Assembly: GCA_020073465.1 (NCBI GenBank)
Contig: JAIQFC010000009.1
Location: 110,452-174,451, forward strand
DNA from: Terriglobia bacterium
Lineage (GTDB): Bacteria; Acidobacteriota; Terriglobia; Terriglobales; Acidobacteriaceae
Direction of reading: 5' to 3'
Length of the DNA stretch: 64,000 bases
Made by a program: the position numbers and the translations under genes. Below are positions 36,786 through 47,534 of the stretch, piece after piece; position 1 is the first letter of the stretch; the number at the start of each line of letters is the position of its first letter. Under the pieces are notes generated by a model. The model made no database searches. It worked only from the letters and a program-made list of their open reading frames with translations, and had not been told where the DNA came from.

Positions 36786-37373
36786 CTACCTCCAACGGTC
36801 GACCACGATCCACCACAGCAGCCGTAACCACTCATCGACGGCGGTCTTGGCCCACTGCCGGCGCGTCCACCACCTGCACCCAAACTGCGTGTCGTCGTAG
36901 GTCGCGGCCACGGAAAAAGACCTACCCGGAAGTTCATGCCGGAAAATGCTTACCGCCCGCCGGGTATGGAAATCCGACGTGACAATGAGCACGCTGCCGG
37001 CGTGCTCGCTGGCCAGGCATTTCTCCGCATCCCGCGCTTCATCCCGGGTCGACAGCCCCACGATCGGGCAGATGCTGATCGATGCCGCCCGCGGGAGGCT
37101 CTGCACATACTTCTCCGCCAGTTCGACCTCGTTAAATGTGAAAACCGCTGCCCCAGCAGGGACATCGATCACCACCCTGCGCCCAAAACCCTGTTCCAAC
37201 AGTTGCACAGCGCGCACCGGGCGCAGATTTGTATCCCCGGCCAGCACAAGAATCACGTCCGACGGACGAGGCTCATCCACCACCAGCCAGCGGCCGGAAC
37301 GCAGAGCAACCACCACCAGCGCGCCTCCCAGCAGCAGGATGCCTGCCAGCCGCCGCCTTGTCCGATTTCTCAT
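36786..37373 (-). CDS. YdcF/ElyC-type DUF218 protein
   Basis: Membrane-anchored protein of 195 residues with a single N-terminal helix (RLAGILLLGGALVVVAL) and a DUF218 domain. Motifs: DVILVLAGDTNLRPVRAVQLL, STRDEARDAEKCL and LIVTSDFHTRRAV, the family pattern of conserved Asp, Glu and Ser/His. Relatives (SanA, ElyC, YdcF) influence envelope polysaccharide and peptidoglycan precursor use. Fits the surrounding envelope genes. Confidence 0.87.
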   Translation of the reverse strand: MRNRTRRRLAGILLLGGALVVVALRSGRWLVVDEPRPSDVILVLAGDTNLRPVRAVQLLEQGFGRRVVIDVPAGAAVFTFNEVELAEKYVQSLPRAASISICPIVGLSTRDEARDAEKCLASEHAGSVLIVTSDFHTRRAVSIFRHELPGRSFSVAATYDDTQFGCRWWTRRQWAKTAVDEWLRLLWWIVVDRWR

Positions 37374-37487
37374 GGGTTTCCGATTTCGAATATCGCGCCC
37401 CTAATCGCCACTCTGCAGCAATAAGGGCATGTCATACTCACGTGCTAGAATCGAATCGATTTCATCCAGACAGTACTTCCTTCCCGC

Positions 37488-38843
37488 ATGACGACTTACT
37501 CCGCCGAAACTTCCGTCGCTCAACTCAAGACCAGAATTCAGCAGCGCCAGGCCCGCATCGGCATCATCGGACTCGGCTACGTCGGGCTTCCCCTGGCCCT
37601 GCTCTACAGCGAGCAGAAATTCGCCGTCACCGGCTTCGACATCGACCAGCGCAAGGTCGACACGCTAGCCAAGGGCGGCTCTTACATCTACCGCATTACT
37701 TCTGAGGAAATCCAGTCCGCCAAGGCGCAAGGCTTCACCGCCACCTCGGACTACTCGCTAATCACGTCGATGGACGCCATCATCATCTGCGTCCCCACGC
37801 CGCTGAACGAGTATCACGAGCCCGATCTCAGCTTTATCACCGACACCACGCACTCGATCGCGCCCCACCTGCGCGCCGGACAGCTGGTCGTGCTCGAAAG
37901 CACCACGTATCCCGGCACCACCGAAGACGTCATGGTGCCCATTCTCGAAAAGGAAAACAAAGCCGGACTCAAGGCCGCCCGCGAAGGCGCGAATCCCGCG
38001 AAAGAATTTTTCGTCGCCTTCTCCCCCGAGCGCGAGGACCCGGGCAATACCACCGTCGCCCGCCCTGACATCCCCAAAGTTGTCGGCGGACTGAATCCGC
38101 AGGCCTCGGAACTCGCCCGCGCCCTCTACGGATCCATCTTCAACCGCACCGTCCCCGTCTCCTCGCCCGCAGCCGCCGAGATGACCAAGCTGCTCGAGAA
38201 CATCTACCGCTGCGTCAACATCGCTCTGGTCAACGAACTCAAGCTCCTCTGCCTGCGCATGAACCTCGACATCTGGGAAGTCATCGAAGCCGCCTCCACC
38301 AAGCCGTTCGGATTCCATCCGTTTTATCCCGGGCCCGGGCTGGGCGGCCACTGCATTCCCGTCGATCCGTTCTACCTCTCCTGGAAGGCCAAAGAGTACG
38401 ACTTCCGCACCCGCTTCATCGAACTAGCCGGGGAGATCAACACCAACATGCCCTACCACGTGCTGGCGTCGGTAAGCAGCGCGCTGAACGGACACAAGAA
38501 GTCGGTGAACGGCGCGCGCGTGCTGGTGCTCGGAGTGGCCTACAAGAAAGACATCGACGATCTGCGCGAGTCTCCCGCACTCACCATCATCGAACTGCTG
38601 CAGAAGGACGGCGCCCAGGTCTCCTACCACGATCCCTATTTCCCCGTCATCGGCAAAGGCCGCAAGTACGACCTGCAGATGAAGTGCGTCACGCTCGACA
38701 ACCTCGGACAATACGACTGCGTCCTGATCGTCACCGACCACTCCGACTACGACTATCCCCGGATCGTGCAGGAATCGGCGCTAGTGGTGGACACGCGCAA
38801 TGCGACCAAGGGAATTGAGAGTACGAAGATTGTCCGCTGCTGA
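37488..38843 (+). CDS. UDP-sugar 6-dehydrogenase (WecC/WbpA type)
   Basis: Cytosolic nucleotide-sugar dehydrogenase of 451 residues. NAD-binding motif GIIGLGYVGLPLALLY (about 24-39); central helix with EMTKLLENIYRCVNIALVNE; catalytic cysteine in GLGGHCIPVDPFYLSWKA (about 285-302); C-terminal UDP-binding domain with VLGVAYKKDIDDLRESP. The HCIPVDPFYL form is typical for UDP-N-acetylhexosamine dehydrogenases rather than UDP-glucose dehydrogenase. Makes the uronic acid precursor (for example UDP-ManNAcA or UDP-GlcNAcA) for the surface polysaccharide of this region. Confidence 0.95.
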   Translation: MTTYSAETSVAQLKTRIQQRQARIGIIGLGYVGLPLALLYSEQKFAVTGFDIDQRKVDTLAKGGSYIYRITSEEIQSAKAQGFTATSDYSLITSMDAIIICVPTPLNEYHEPDLSFITDTTHSIAPHLRAGQLVVLESTTYPGTTEDVMVPILEKENKAGLKAAREGANPAKEFFVAFSPEREDPGNTTVARPDIPKVVGGLNPQASELARALYGSIFNRTVPVSSPAAAEMTKLLENIYRCVNIALVNELKLLCLRMNLDIWEVIEAASTKPFGFHPFYPGPGLGGHCIPVDPFYLSWKAKEYDFRTRFIELAGEINTNMPYHVLASVSSALNGHKKSVNGARVLVLGVAYKKDIDDLRESPALTIIELLQKDGAQVSYHDPYFPVIGKGRKYDLQMKCVTLDNLGQYDCVLIVTDHSDYDYPRIVQESALVVDTRNATKGIESTKIVRC

Positions 38844-38958
38844 TCGCCTTCACCAGCACTACTTCCCGAACCTCCAGTGCGATTTGACCATGTTGAGGTC
38901 GATGTGCGTTTAGTATCTGAACACAGGATGTGAGCCATCGTTGGATGGAAGGAGCTGT

Positions 38959-39804
38959 ATGAAAAGAGTACTAGTATTGGCTACCGTTTTAGTCTTCGGC
39001 GTTAGTGCGTATGCCCAAAAGGAGTTGACTGCGAAGGAAATCTACCGAGCCAATCGTGACGGGATAGTGCAAATCTACGTCAACAATCAATTCAGCGGGA
39101 CTGGATTCATTGCATCCGCCGATGGCACCATCGTTACTGCGAATCATGTGGTTACTACAAAACAATCCAGTTTCAGACAATACGCAAGTGATATTAAGGT
39201 CTTGGTCAATGGGAGAGCGACACCGTATCCGGCTACGCCGATCGCGGCTCAGGTCCCGGACGAGCAGGTTAACTATGATACGGCAGTCCTCAAGATTGCT
39301 GAGTCTCGTTTGCCGTCTCTTGCACTCGGAGATTGGGATGAAGTTGACATCGGAGATGAGCTCACAATCATTCCGTCCTTCCCCGGCATGGGCATCCCTC
39401 TGCTGGCAGGGCTCGTCGCTAATAAGGGCCCAGCACAGACTGATCTCGGCTCTAGATTGGTGAACACGATCATTTTCCAGAGCCCAGTTCGCAATGGTTT
39501 TTCGGGTGCACCGATATTCAGCCACCATGGTCACGTTATCGGAATCGTGACCACCAAGGTCTTTGGCATTAGTCCGGCAATTGACGCCGTACGGCAGCAA
39601 CTCGCAGCTAGCAGCCAGAGTTCGACTGTGATCATTCAGGGCGTGAATTTCGCACCCACAATGACGGAACTGATTAATGTGTTGGATCAAAACTTAATCA
39701 GTGGCGTCGGCAGCGGCGTGGACATCGGATACGCGAAGAAAATACAAACAGAGGCAGCTAAAGGAATGAAGAAAGAGGAGTCCGCGCCAACAACACACAA
39801 CTAG
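38959..39804 (+). CDS. Secreted trypsin-like serine protease
   Basis: Exported protein of 281 residues from the ATG at 38959 (GGAAGGAG upstream; signal peptide KRVLVLATVLVFGVSAYAQ). The chymotrypsin-fold triad is visible: His in IVTANHVVT, Asp in NYDTAVLKI, Ser in NGFSGAPIFS. No PDZ domain follows, so it is a short S1-type protease unlike DegP. The base composition is clearly more AT-rich than its neighbours, pointing to recent transfer. Ends KKEESAPTTHN. Partner unknown. Confidence 0.85.
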   Translation: MKRVLVLATVLVFGVSAYAQKELTAKEIYRANRDGIVQIYVNNQFSGTGFIASADGTIVTANHVVTTKQSSFRQYASDIKVLVNGRATPYPATPIAAQVPDEQVNYDTAVLKIAESRLPSLALGDWDEVDIGDELTIIPSFPGMGIPLLAGLVANKGPAQTDLGSRLVNTIIFQSPVRNGFSGAPIFSHHGHVIGIVTTKVFGISPAIDAVRQQLAASSQSSTVIIQGVNFAPTMTELINVLDQNLISGVGSGVDIGYAKKIQTEAAKGMKKEESAPTTHN

Positions 39805-39890
39805 GTCACTGCCTAGGCTGCGAGACGTCACGCTCTTCGCCCCTGGTTTATAATCAACAATTCGGCCTCAACCTTCGGAGTAACCAGAAC

Positions 39891-41879
39891 ATGATTCGTT
39901 TTCTGCAAACCCCTGGACCGACCAAGAAGATCATCCTTGGCGGTCTGCTGCTCATCATCTGCGCCGCTATGGTCATCACCCTGATCCCCGGCGGGCTCGG
40001 CTCCGACCTGATGGGCCAGCCCGGCAAAGGCATCGTCGCCAAGGTCGAGGGCGGAGACATTACCGCCGACCAGGTCCGCCAGACTGCCCGCCAGATGCTG
40101 CAACAGCAGATGCCGCAGGGCAGCAGCAACGCCAACATAGGCATGCTGCTCCCGTTCTTCGCCCAGCGCGCCGCCGAACAACTCATCACCCGCCAGGCCC
40201 TGATCGCTCAAGCCGAGCATCTTGGCCTGCGCGTCACCCCGCAGGAGATTCAGGACGACCTCCAGCATGGCCGCTACGCCGCGACTTTCTTTCCCGGCGG
40301 CAACTTCATTGGCCAAACCGAATATGACGAAATGCTGCAGCGTGCCGGTCTGACAGTCGCAATGTTTGAAGATTCGGTCGGGAAAGACATTCTCCTCTCC
40401 AAGCTGCAGGCCCTCATCGCCGGCAGCGCCACCGTCAGCGATGCGGAAATCCGCCAGTTGTTCATCAAGCAGAACACCAAGGTCAAGTTCGACTACGCCG
40501 TACTCAAGCAGGATGATCTGAAGAAAGGTCTCCATCCCGCCGAAGCCGAACTCAAGGCTTACTACGAGAGCCACAAAGCGCAGTACGCCAACTCGATCCC
40601 CGAAAAGCGCAAGGTGAAGTACGCCGTCATCGACGTGTCGAAGCTTGAGGGATCGGCGCAGGTCACGCCCGCCGATCTGCAGGCCTACTACGATCAGCAC
40701 CGCGACCAGTACCGCATCCCCGAGCAGGTCAAGGTCAGCCACATCCTGATCAAGACTCCGCTGCCCGGACCCGACGGTAAGGTTGACGAGAAAGGCGTCA
40801 CCGAGGCGCAACACCGTGCCGAAGACTTGCTGAAGCAGATCAAGGGCGGAGCCAAGTTCGAAGACGTGGCGAAGAAGTATTCCGAAGATACCGTAAGCGC
40901 CAAGCAAGGCGGTTCGCTGGGCTTCATCGGCAAAGGCCGCACCGTTCCCGAGTTCGAAAAGGCCGCGTTTTCTCTTCCCAAAGGACAGATCAGCGATCTG
41001 GTGAAAAGCAGCTACGGTTTCCACATCATCCGCGTGGACGACAAGCAGGAAGCCCACATGAAGACGCTCGACGACGTGAAGGCCGACCTCGAGCCTCTGC
41101 TGAAACAACAGAGAGCCCAGCAGCTCGCCCAGAAGCAGGCTGAGGCGCTGGTCAATCAGGCCCGCGGTGTGGGACTTGACGCCGCAGCTGCCGCCCAGAA
41201 AACGCCCGTGATCACCTCAGACTTCTTCGCCCGCAAAGACATGCTGCCCGGACTCGGGCCCGCGAACCAGTTCATGGACTCCGTGTTCGGCGCGACCGAG
41301 AAATCTCCGCCCGACATGGCTCCAACCTCGCAGGGATTCGCCGTCTATCAACTGCTCGCCGTGAAACCGCCCGCGACCCCCAGCTTCGAAGAAGTCCGCA
41401 CCAAGGTGGAAGATGCATTCAAGGATGAGCGATCCAGCATCCTGCTCTCGCAAAAAACCCAGGAACTCTCCGACCGCGCCAAAGCTGAGCATGATCTGAA
41501 ACGCGCTGCCAAGGAACTCGGCGCATCCGTGAAGACCAGCGACTTCGTCGCCCCCGACGGCCAGGTGCCCGACGTCGGCTCCATGTCTGGACAAGCCTCC
41601 GTCGCCTTCAACATGAAGCCTGGCGAGATCAGCGGCCCCGTCCAGAGCGGCTCCAATGGCGTCGTACTTTTGCTGCTCGAAAGCCAGGCGCCTACCGACG
41701 CCGACTACGCCACCAAGCGCGACCAGATTCGCGAACAACTGTTGCAGAGCAAACAGCAGGAACTGTTCGGCTTGTTCGTCTCCAACCTGCGCGATCAGAT
41801 GGAAAAGTCCGGCAAAATCAAGATCAACCAGGAAGAACTGAAAGCCCTTACCCGCGCCGGCAGTGAAGAGGGCCTGTAA
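39891..41879 (+). CDS. SurA/PpiD-like peptidyl-prolyl isomerase
   Basis: Membrane-anchored periplasmic chaperone of 662 residues. N-terminal anchor ILGGLLLIICAAMVITLIP, a SurA-type N-terminal helical domain (about 50-230), then a parvulin PPIase domain (about 285-385; SHILIKTPLPG, KYSEDTVSAKQGGSLGFIGKG, AAFSLPKGQISDLVKSSYGFHIIRV), and a second, degenerate rotamase-like C-terminal part (VPDVGSMSGQASVAFNMKPGEI). PpiD-like layout. Assists folding of secreted or outer-membrane proteins. A TATAAT at 39849 and GGAG before the ATG suggest its own promoter. Confidence 0.92.
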   Translation: MIRFLQTPGPTKKIILGGLLLIICAAMVITLIPGGLGSDLMGQPGKGIVAKVEGGDITADQVRQTARQMLQQQMPQGSSNANIGMLLPFFAQRAAEQLITRQALIAQAEHLGLRVTPQEIQDDLQHGRYAATFFPGGNFIGQTEYDEMLQRAGLTVAMFEDSVGKDILLSKLQALIAGSATVSDAEIRQLFIKQNTKVKFDYAVLKQDDLKKGLHPAEAELKAYYESHKAQYANSIPEKRKVKYAVIDVSKLEGSAQVTPADLQAYYDQHRDQYRIPEQVKVSHILIKTPLPGPDGKVDEKGVTEAQHRAEDLLKQIKGGAKFEDVAKKYSEDTVSAKQGGSLGFIGKGRTVPEFEKAAFSLPKGQISDLVKSSYGFHIIRVDDKQEAHMKTLDDVKADLEPLLKQQRAQQLAQKQAEALVNQARGVGLDAAAAAQKTPVITSDFFARKDMLPGLGPANQFMDSVFGATEKSPPDMAPTSQGFAVYQLLAVKPPATPSFEEVRTKVEDAFKDERSSILLSQKTQELSDRAKAEHDLKRAAKELGASVKTSDFVAPDGQVPDVGSMSGQASVAFNMKPGEISGPVQSGSNGVVLLLLESQAPTDADYATKRDQIREQLLQSKQQELFGLFVSNLRDQMEKSGKIKINQEELKALTRAGSEEGL

Positions 41880-41892
41880 GAGAAGTCCGGAA

Positions 41893-42010
41893 GTTGAAGC
41901 AGACCTCAAACGAGGTCTGTGGTTAGTGGGCCATTGTTGGGTGGCGCAGCGCTTCAAGCGCTGCGATTTATCGCCAATTTATGAATCTGGGCTTTAGCCC
42001 CTGCGGGACT
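41893..42010. repeat. Composite short palindromes before malQ
   Basis: Three palindromic boxes in a row: AGACCTCaaacGAGGTCT, GCAGCGCTTcAAGCGCTGC and GGGCTTTAGCCCCTGCGGG. The last box matches the dispersed unit at 25011-25076. They fill the gap between the PPIase and the glucanotransferase. Confidence 0.7.
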
Positions 42011-42035
42011 GGGCTGCCCGAAAGATTTCACTGGC

Positions 42036-43565
<1,530 letters not shown>

Positions 43566-43597
43566 GTTCCGACCCGGATAGGCAGTGTTACTTTGCT

Positions 43598-43818
43598 TGT
43601 CATCCTGAGCGAAGGTGCCTCTCGCGAAGCGAGCGGCAACGCAGTCGAAGGACCCCGTGTCCTTCAGACCCGGCATCGGCATTTCAGGGAGTTCCTGTCC
43701 GACCCTCGAGAAAGCCGTGAGAACTCCCTTGCACGCTCATGCCAGCGCGCAAGGTATGGGATCCTTCGACTGCGTGACTGGTTCGCGTTGCGAACCAGCC
43801 ACTTCGCTCAGGATGACA
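43598..43818. repeat. Full-length palindromic (MITE-like) element, TGTCATCCTGAGCG family
   Basis: A 221-base unit from TGTCATCCTGAGCGAAGG to CTTCGCTCAGGATGACA, with internal inverted GGGAGTTCC / GAGAACTCCC and CGCAGTCGAAGGA / TCCTTCGACTGCG. It is the same design as 12316-12552 but not identical, so the family has several full-length members. Confidence 0.78.
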
Positions 43819-43912
43819 GATGGTCCGAGCGTGTTGGGGTATTCAAATTGCATGCCACGAGCTGCTTCCCGCTTCCACTCAGATCGTGTATAGAACTTGA
43901 GAGACCTTTTCC

Positions 43913-45358
43913 GTGACCGAACCCATCATCGAAGCCCACGGCATCGAAAAGTCCTACCCGCAGCCGGACGGCACGCGCGTCCAGGTCGTCGGCCCCACCG
44001 ACCTCGCCGTCGAGCCGGGAAAGATTGTCGCCCTGCTCGGTCCTTCGGGATGCGGCAAGTCCACGCTGCTGCGCATCCTCAGCGGCCTTTCGCAACCATC
44101 ATCCGGAAACCTTGTCTGGCACGGCAAGCCGCTTGACGGTCAGACGCCCAACGTCGCCATCGTGTTCCAAAGTTTCGCCCTGTTTCCCTGGCTTACCGTT
44201 CTCGAAAACGTCGAAGCCCCGCTCGAAGCCCGCGGAGTCGCCGCCGTCGAGCGCCGCAAACGCGCCCTCCGCACCCTGGACACGGTCGGCCTCGACGGAT
44301 TCGAAACCGCCTATCCCAAGGAACTTTCCGGAGGCATGAAGCAGCGCGTCGGCTTCGCCCGCGCCCTCGTCGTCGAGCCCGAAGTTCTCTTCATGGACGA
44401 ACCCTTTTCCGCCCTCGACGTCCTGACCGCCGAAAACCTGCGCAATGAACTGCTCGAACTCTGGCTCAGCAAGAAGATGCCCACCAGCGCCATTTTCATC
44501 GTCACGCACAACATTGAAGAATCCGTCATCCTGGCCGACCGTATTCTGGTGCTCGGAAGAAACCCCGCCCGCATTCGCACCGATTTCAACGTAAAACTCC
44601 ACCAGCCGCGCGACCGCAAGTCTGCGCGCTTCGTCGAACTCGTCGACTACATCTACAAAGTCATGACGGAACCCGACCTCGAACACACGCTGCCTGACGC
44701 AGAGACAACTGCTGAAATCGTGATTCCAGCCGGAGGCATTCCGTCCGGAGCTGCGAAGAAAGCCGAGGCCCCTCTCCGCACCGCGCGCTACCAGATGCTC
44801 CCTCACGCCCGCGTCGGCGGCATCGCCGGCCTGATGGAACTACTGCACGATCGCGGCGGCCGCGAAGATCTGTTCCGTCTCAGCGAAGACCTCGTCATGA
44901 ACGTCGAGGATCTGCTCCCAATTGTGGAAGCCTGCGCCCTCCTCGGATTCGCAATTTTGAAAGAAGGCGACGTGCAGATCGCCCCCCAGGGCGTCATCTT
45001 CGCCGACGCCGACATTCAGCGCCGCAAGGTCCTGTTCCGCGAGGCCGCTCTCCAGTACGTCACCATCTTGAAGCAGATCGACAGCATCCTGCGGCGCAAG
45101 TCGGACCACTCCATCCCCGACGAGTTTTTCCACGACATCCTTGACGAGCACTTCGCCGAAGACGAAGTCCTGCGCCAGCTCGAAACTGCCACAAACTGGG
45201 GACGCTACGCCGAAATCTTCGACTACGACAAGAAAACAGGACGCCTCGTGCTGACCGAGCAGACTCCAGCCGAATCCCCTGCGGAGAGTCCTACGACAAT
45301 CGCTGCGTCAGGATCAGGATCGGGGTCCGGGACAACCTCTGGGAGCCGTGCAGGTTGA
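43913..45358 (+). CDS. ABC transporter ATPase (nitrate/sulfonate/bicarbonate type) with C-terminal AAA-associated domain
   Basis: Cytosolic ATP-binding subunit of 481 residues. Walker A LLGPSGCGKSTLL (about 40-52), Q-loop FQSFALFPW, signature LSGGMKQRVGFARAL, Walker B EVLFMDEPFSALD, H-loop FIVTHN. After the NBD (about 1-250) comes a second domain (about 280-430; MLPHARVGGIAGLMELLHDRGG...) of the kind fused to some NitT/TauT-family ATPases. The start is GTG with GAGAG upstream. Pairs with the permease that begins 127 bases downstream; no binding protein is encoded nearby. Confidence 0.92.
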   Translation: MTEPIIEAHGIEKSYPQPDGTRVQVVGPTDLAVEPGKIVALLGPSGCGKSTLLRILSGLSQPSSGNLVWHGKPLDGQTPNVAIVFQSFALFPWLTVLENVEAPLEARGVAAVERRKRALRTLDTVGLDGFETAYPKELSGGMKQRVGFARALVVEPEVLFMDEPFSALDVLTAENLRNELLELWLSKKMPTSAIFIVTHNIEESVILADRILVLGRNPARIRTDFNVKLHQPRDRKSARFVELVDYIYKVMTEPDLEHTLPDAETTAEIVIPAGGIPSGAAKKAEAPLRTARYQMLPHARVGGIAGLMELLHDRGGREDLFRLSEDLVMNVEDLLPIVEACALLGFAILKEGDVQIAPQGVIFADADIQRRKVLFREAALQYVTILKQIDSILRRKSDHSIPDEFFHDILDEHFAEDEVLRQLETATNWGRYAEIFDYDKKTGRLVLTEQTPAESPAESPTTIAASGSGSGSGTTSGSRAG

Positions 45359-45379
45359 GCCGCCGCGTCCCACCGGAAG

Positions 45380-45434
45380 GCGTCATCCTGAGCGCAGCCG
45401 TTTTTCAGGCGGAGCGAAGGATCTGGCGTGCATC
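45380..45434. repeat. TGTCATCCTGAGCG-family half element inside the ABC operon
   Basis: GTCATCCTGAGCGCAGCCG...GGATCTGGCGTGCATC between the ATPase stop codon and the permease start. It is nearly identical to 57656-57708 and close to 50815-50892. Confidence 0.78.
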
Positions 45435-45485
45435 ATCAAAGCGCTCAAGAGAGTTGGATCTCGATTCCCACGCAAGCCGCCGCCC

Positions 45486-47237
45486 ATGAAGAAATCCACC
45501 ACTCTCCGCGGATTCTCCGCCTACCGCCTCTGGACCCAACTCCCTCGCCTCGAGGTCTCCTACCTCCCCGACCTCCTCATGTTCGCCACCGGCCTTGCCC
45601 TCTTCTACGGCGTGGTCACAGTGGGCCGCACCTGGTTCGGCCCCTTCACGCCTCAGGTCGAAATCTCCCGCAGCCCCTGGATGCTCCCCGTCTACGCCGG
45701 ATACTCGCTGCTGCGCATCACCCTCGCGTATGTGCTCAGCCTGATCTTCACGATGGTCTACGGCTACATCGCCGCTTACAATCCGCGCGCCGAGCGCTTC
45801 ATGATCCCGCTGCTCGACGTGCTCCAATCCATCCCTGTGCTGAGCTTTCTTCCCGGCGTGATGCTGGCCATGGTCGCGCTCTTTCCCGGACGCCAGCTCG
45901 GCCTCGAAGCCGGCGCCATCCTCCTCATTTTTACCGGCCAGGTGTGGAACATGGCCTTCAGCTTCTACGCCTCGCTGAAAAGTATTCCCAAAGAAATGCG
46001 CGAGGCCGCAAGGATTTATCGCTTCAGCTGGTGGCAGCGCTTCATCGAGATGGAGCTTCCCTTCTCCGCCATCGGCCTGGTGTGGAACTCCATGATGTCC
46101 GTGGCCGGCGGATGGTTCTTCCTGATGGCCTGCGAGATGTTCGTCCTCGGCGCCCGCGACTTCCGCCTGCCCGGCCTCGGATCCTACCTGCAAACCGCCG
46201 CCAGCGCCGGAGACACGCGCTCCATTCTCTGGGGTGTCGCCACCATGATTGCAGTCATCGTGCTGCTCGACCAGTTTGTGTGGCGCCCGGTCATCGCCTG
46301 GGCCGAAAAATTCAAGGTCGAGCAGGTCGAGAGCACCGACGCTCCGCGTTCCTGGGTTCTCAACCTCATTCAACACTCCCCCGGCCTGGCCGGGATTCGC
46401 AAGAAAACGCTCACTCCCCTCCGCGAGAAGCTGATGTGCCACTTCGCTCGCCAGCACTCGACGGAGGAAGGCGAGCAGTTGAGCACGTGGAAGGTCTGGC
46501 TCCTGCGCGCGCTGGCAGTCGTGCTCCTGCTCGGCGTCGGCTACGGGGTCGTAAACGTGATCAAGGATCTTCGCGGCCTGCAAGCATCGGAGCTTCGTGA
46601 ACTCGGCACTGGCCTCGGCGCAACTTTCCTGCGCGTGAATCTCGCCCTGCTGATCGGCGCTTTCTGGACCATCCCGGCCGGCGTCGCCATCGGTTTCAAC
46701 CCTCGCCTCGCCCGCATCGCGCAGCCGCTTGCGCAGATCGCAGCGTCCGTCCCAGCCACCGCGTTGTTCCCGGTCGTCCTGCTGCTCCTGATTCGCGTTG
46801 GCGGCGGACTCGGCCTCGGATCGCTCGTCCTGCTCCTGCTCGGCACGCAGTGGTACATCCTGTTCAACGTGATCGCCGGAGCCATGGCCATCCCCACCGA
46901 CCTCAAAGAATGCTGCAACGTCTTCCGCCTGCACGGCCTCGAGCGCTGGAAGAAGTTGATCCTCCCCGGAATCTTCCCCTACCTCATCACCGGACTGGTC
47001 ACCGCCTCCGGAGGCGCATGGAACGCCAGCATCGTCGCCGAATACTTCCACTTCAAAGGACACATCTACACCACCCCCGGCCTCGGCGCGACGATCAGCC
47101 AGGCCACCGACAGCGGCAACTTCGACCTCCTCCTCATCTCGACCATCGTGATGGCTGCCATGGTAGTCACCGTCAATCGTCTGGTCTGGCGCAGACTGTA
47201 CGCGCTAGCCGAAACCCGCTTCCGCCTGGAAATGTAG
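45486..47237 (+). CDS. Double ABC transporter permease (NitT/TauT-like)
   Basis: Inner-membrane protein of 583 residues carrying two BPD_transp_1 permease domains in one chain: about 30-310 and 360-583. Each has the EAA loop: EMREAARIYRFSWWQRFIEMELP and DLKECCNVFRLHGLERWKKLILP-like segments. ATG at 45486 is used; the open frame further upstream is the repeat at 45380-45434. The single chain could replace the usual permease dimer. With the upstream ATPase it forms an importer for an unknown anion or cofactor. Confidence 0.9.
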   Translation: MKKSTTLRGFSAYRLWTQLPRLEVSYLPDLLMFATGLALFYGVVTVGRTWFGPFTPQVEISRSPWMLPVYAGYSLLRITLAYVLSLIFTMVYGYIAAYNPRAERFMIPLLDVLQSIPVLSFLPGVMLAMVALFPGRQLGLEAGAILLIFTGQVWNMAFSFYASLKSIPKEMREAARIYRFSWWQRFIEMELPFSAIGLVWNSMMSVAGGWFFLMACEMFVLGARDFRLPGLGSYLQTAASAGDTRSILWGVATMIAVIVLLDQFVWRPVIAWAEKFKVEQVESTDAPRSWVLNLIQHSPGLAGIRKKTLTPLREKLMCHFARQHSTEEGEQLSTWKVWLLRALAVVLLLGVGYGVVNVIKDLRGLQASELRELGTGLGATFLRVNLALLIGAFWTIPAGVAIGFNPRLARIAQPLAQIAASVPATALFPVVLLLLIRVGGGLGLGSLVLLLLGTQWYILFNVIAGAMAIPTDLKECCNVFRLHGLERWKKLILPGIFPYLITGLVTASGGAWNASIVAEYFHFKGHIYTTPGLGATISQATDSGNFDLLLISTIVMAAMVVTVNRLVWRRLYALAETRFRLEM

Positions 47238-47265
47238 TAGCTGGCTTAACTCTTACAGGGGTTCT

Positions 47266-47325
47266 TGTCATTCCGAACGGCGCAGCCGAGAGAGCCTGCC
47301 CTGAGCGAAGCCGAAGGGAATCTGC
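47266..47325. repeat. Degenerate TGTCAT(T)CCGA-family half element
   Basis: TGTCATTCCGAACGGCGCAG...GAGCCTGCCCTGAGCGAAG: a variant of the TGTCATCCTGAGCG family, placed just after the double permease. A REP-B-like palindrome (GGTGCCCCATCCTTCGCG...) follows at 47418-47465. Confidence 0.65.
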
Positions 47326-47417
47326 TGTCTGTGTGGAAAGGCAAGATTGCCTGCAGGATCCAAGGCGTCAGCCGTGTAGCGCATCCGGGTTTGATCTCAA
47401 TGCCATCGCCCCGACTG

Positions 47418-47465
47418 AGGGTGCCCCATCCTTCGCGCTCTTTGCGAAGGGTAGGAGGCCCACCC
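47418..47465. repeat. REP-B palindrome (GGTGCCCCATCC...) upstream of a hypothetical gene
   Basis: GGGTGCCCCATCCTTCGCG and its partner CGAAGGGTAGGAGGCCCACC form the same hairpin design as the array at 63250-63776, diverged in the right arm. Confidence 0.6.
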
Positions 47466-47534
47466 GCCGTCAAAAGTCAATATAATGGCTCGGTTGTTCT
47501 TCACCTCGGAATCGCAATAGATCGGAGTTCAGAG

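Noticed and set aside
45405..47063. Long minus-strand ORF over the double permease
   Set aside because: Antisense shadow: acidic, low-complexity, produced by the high-GC codon use of the permease.
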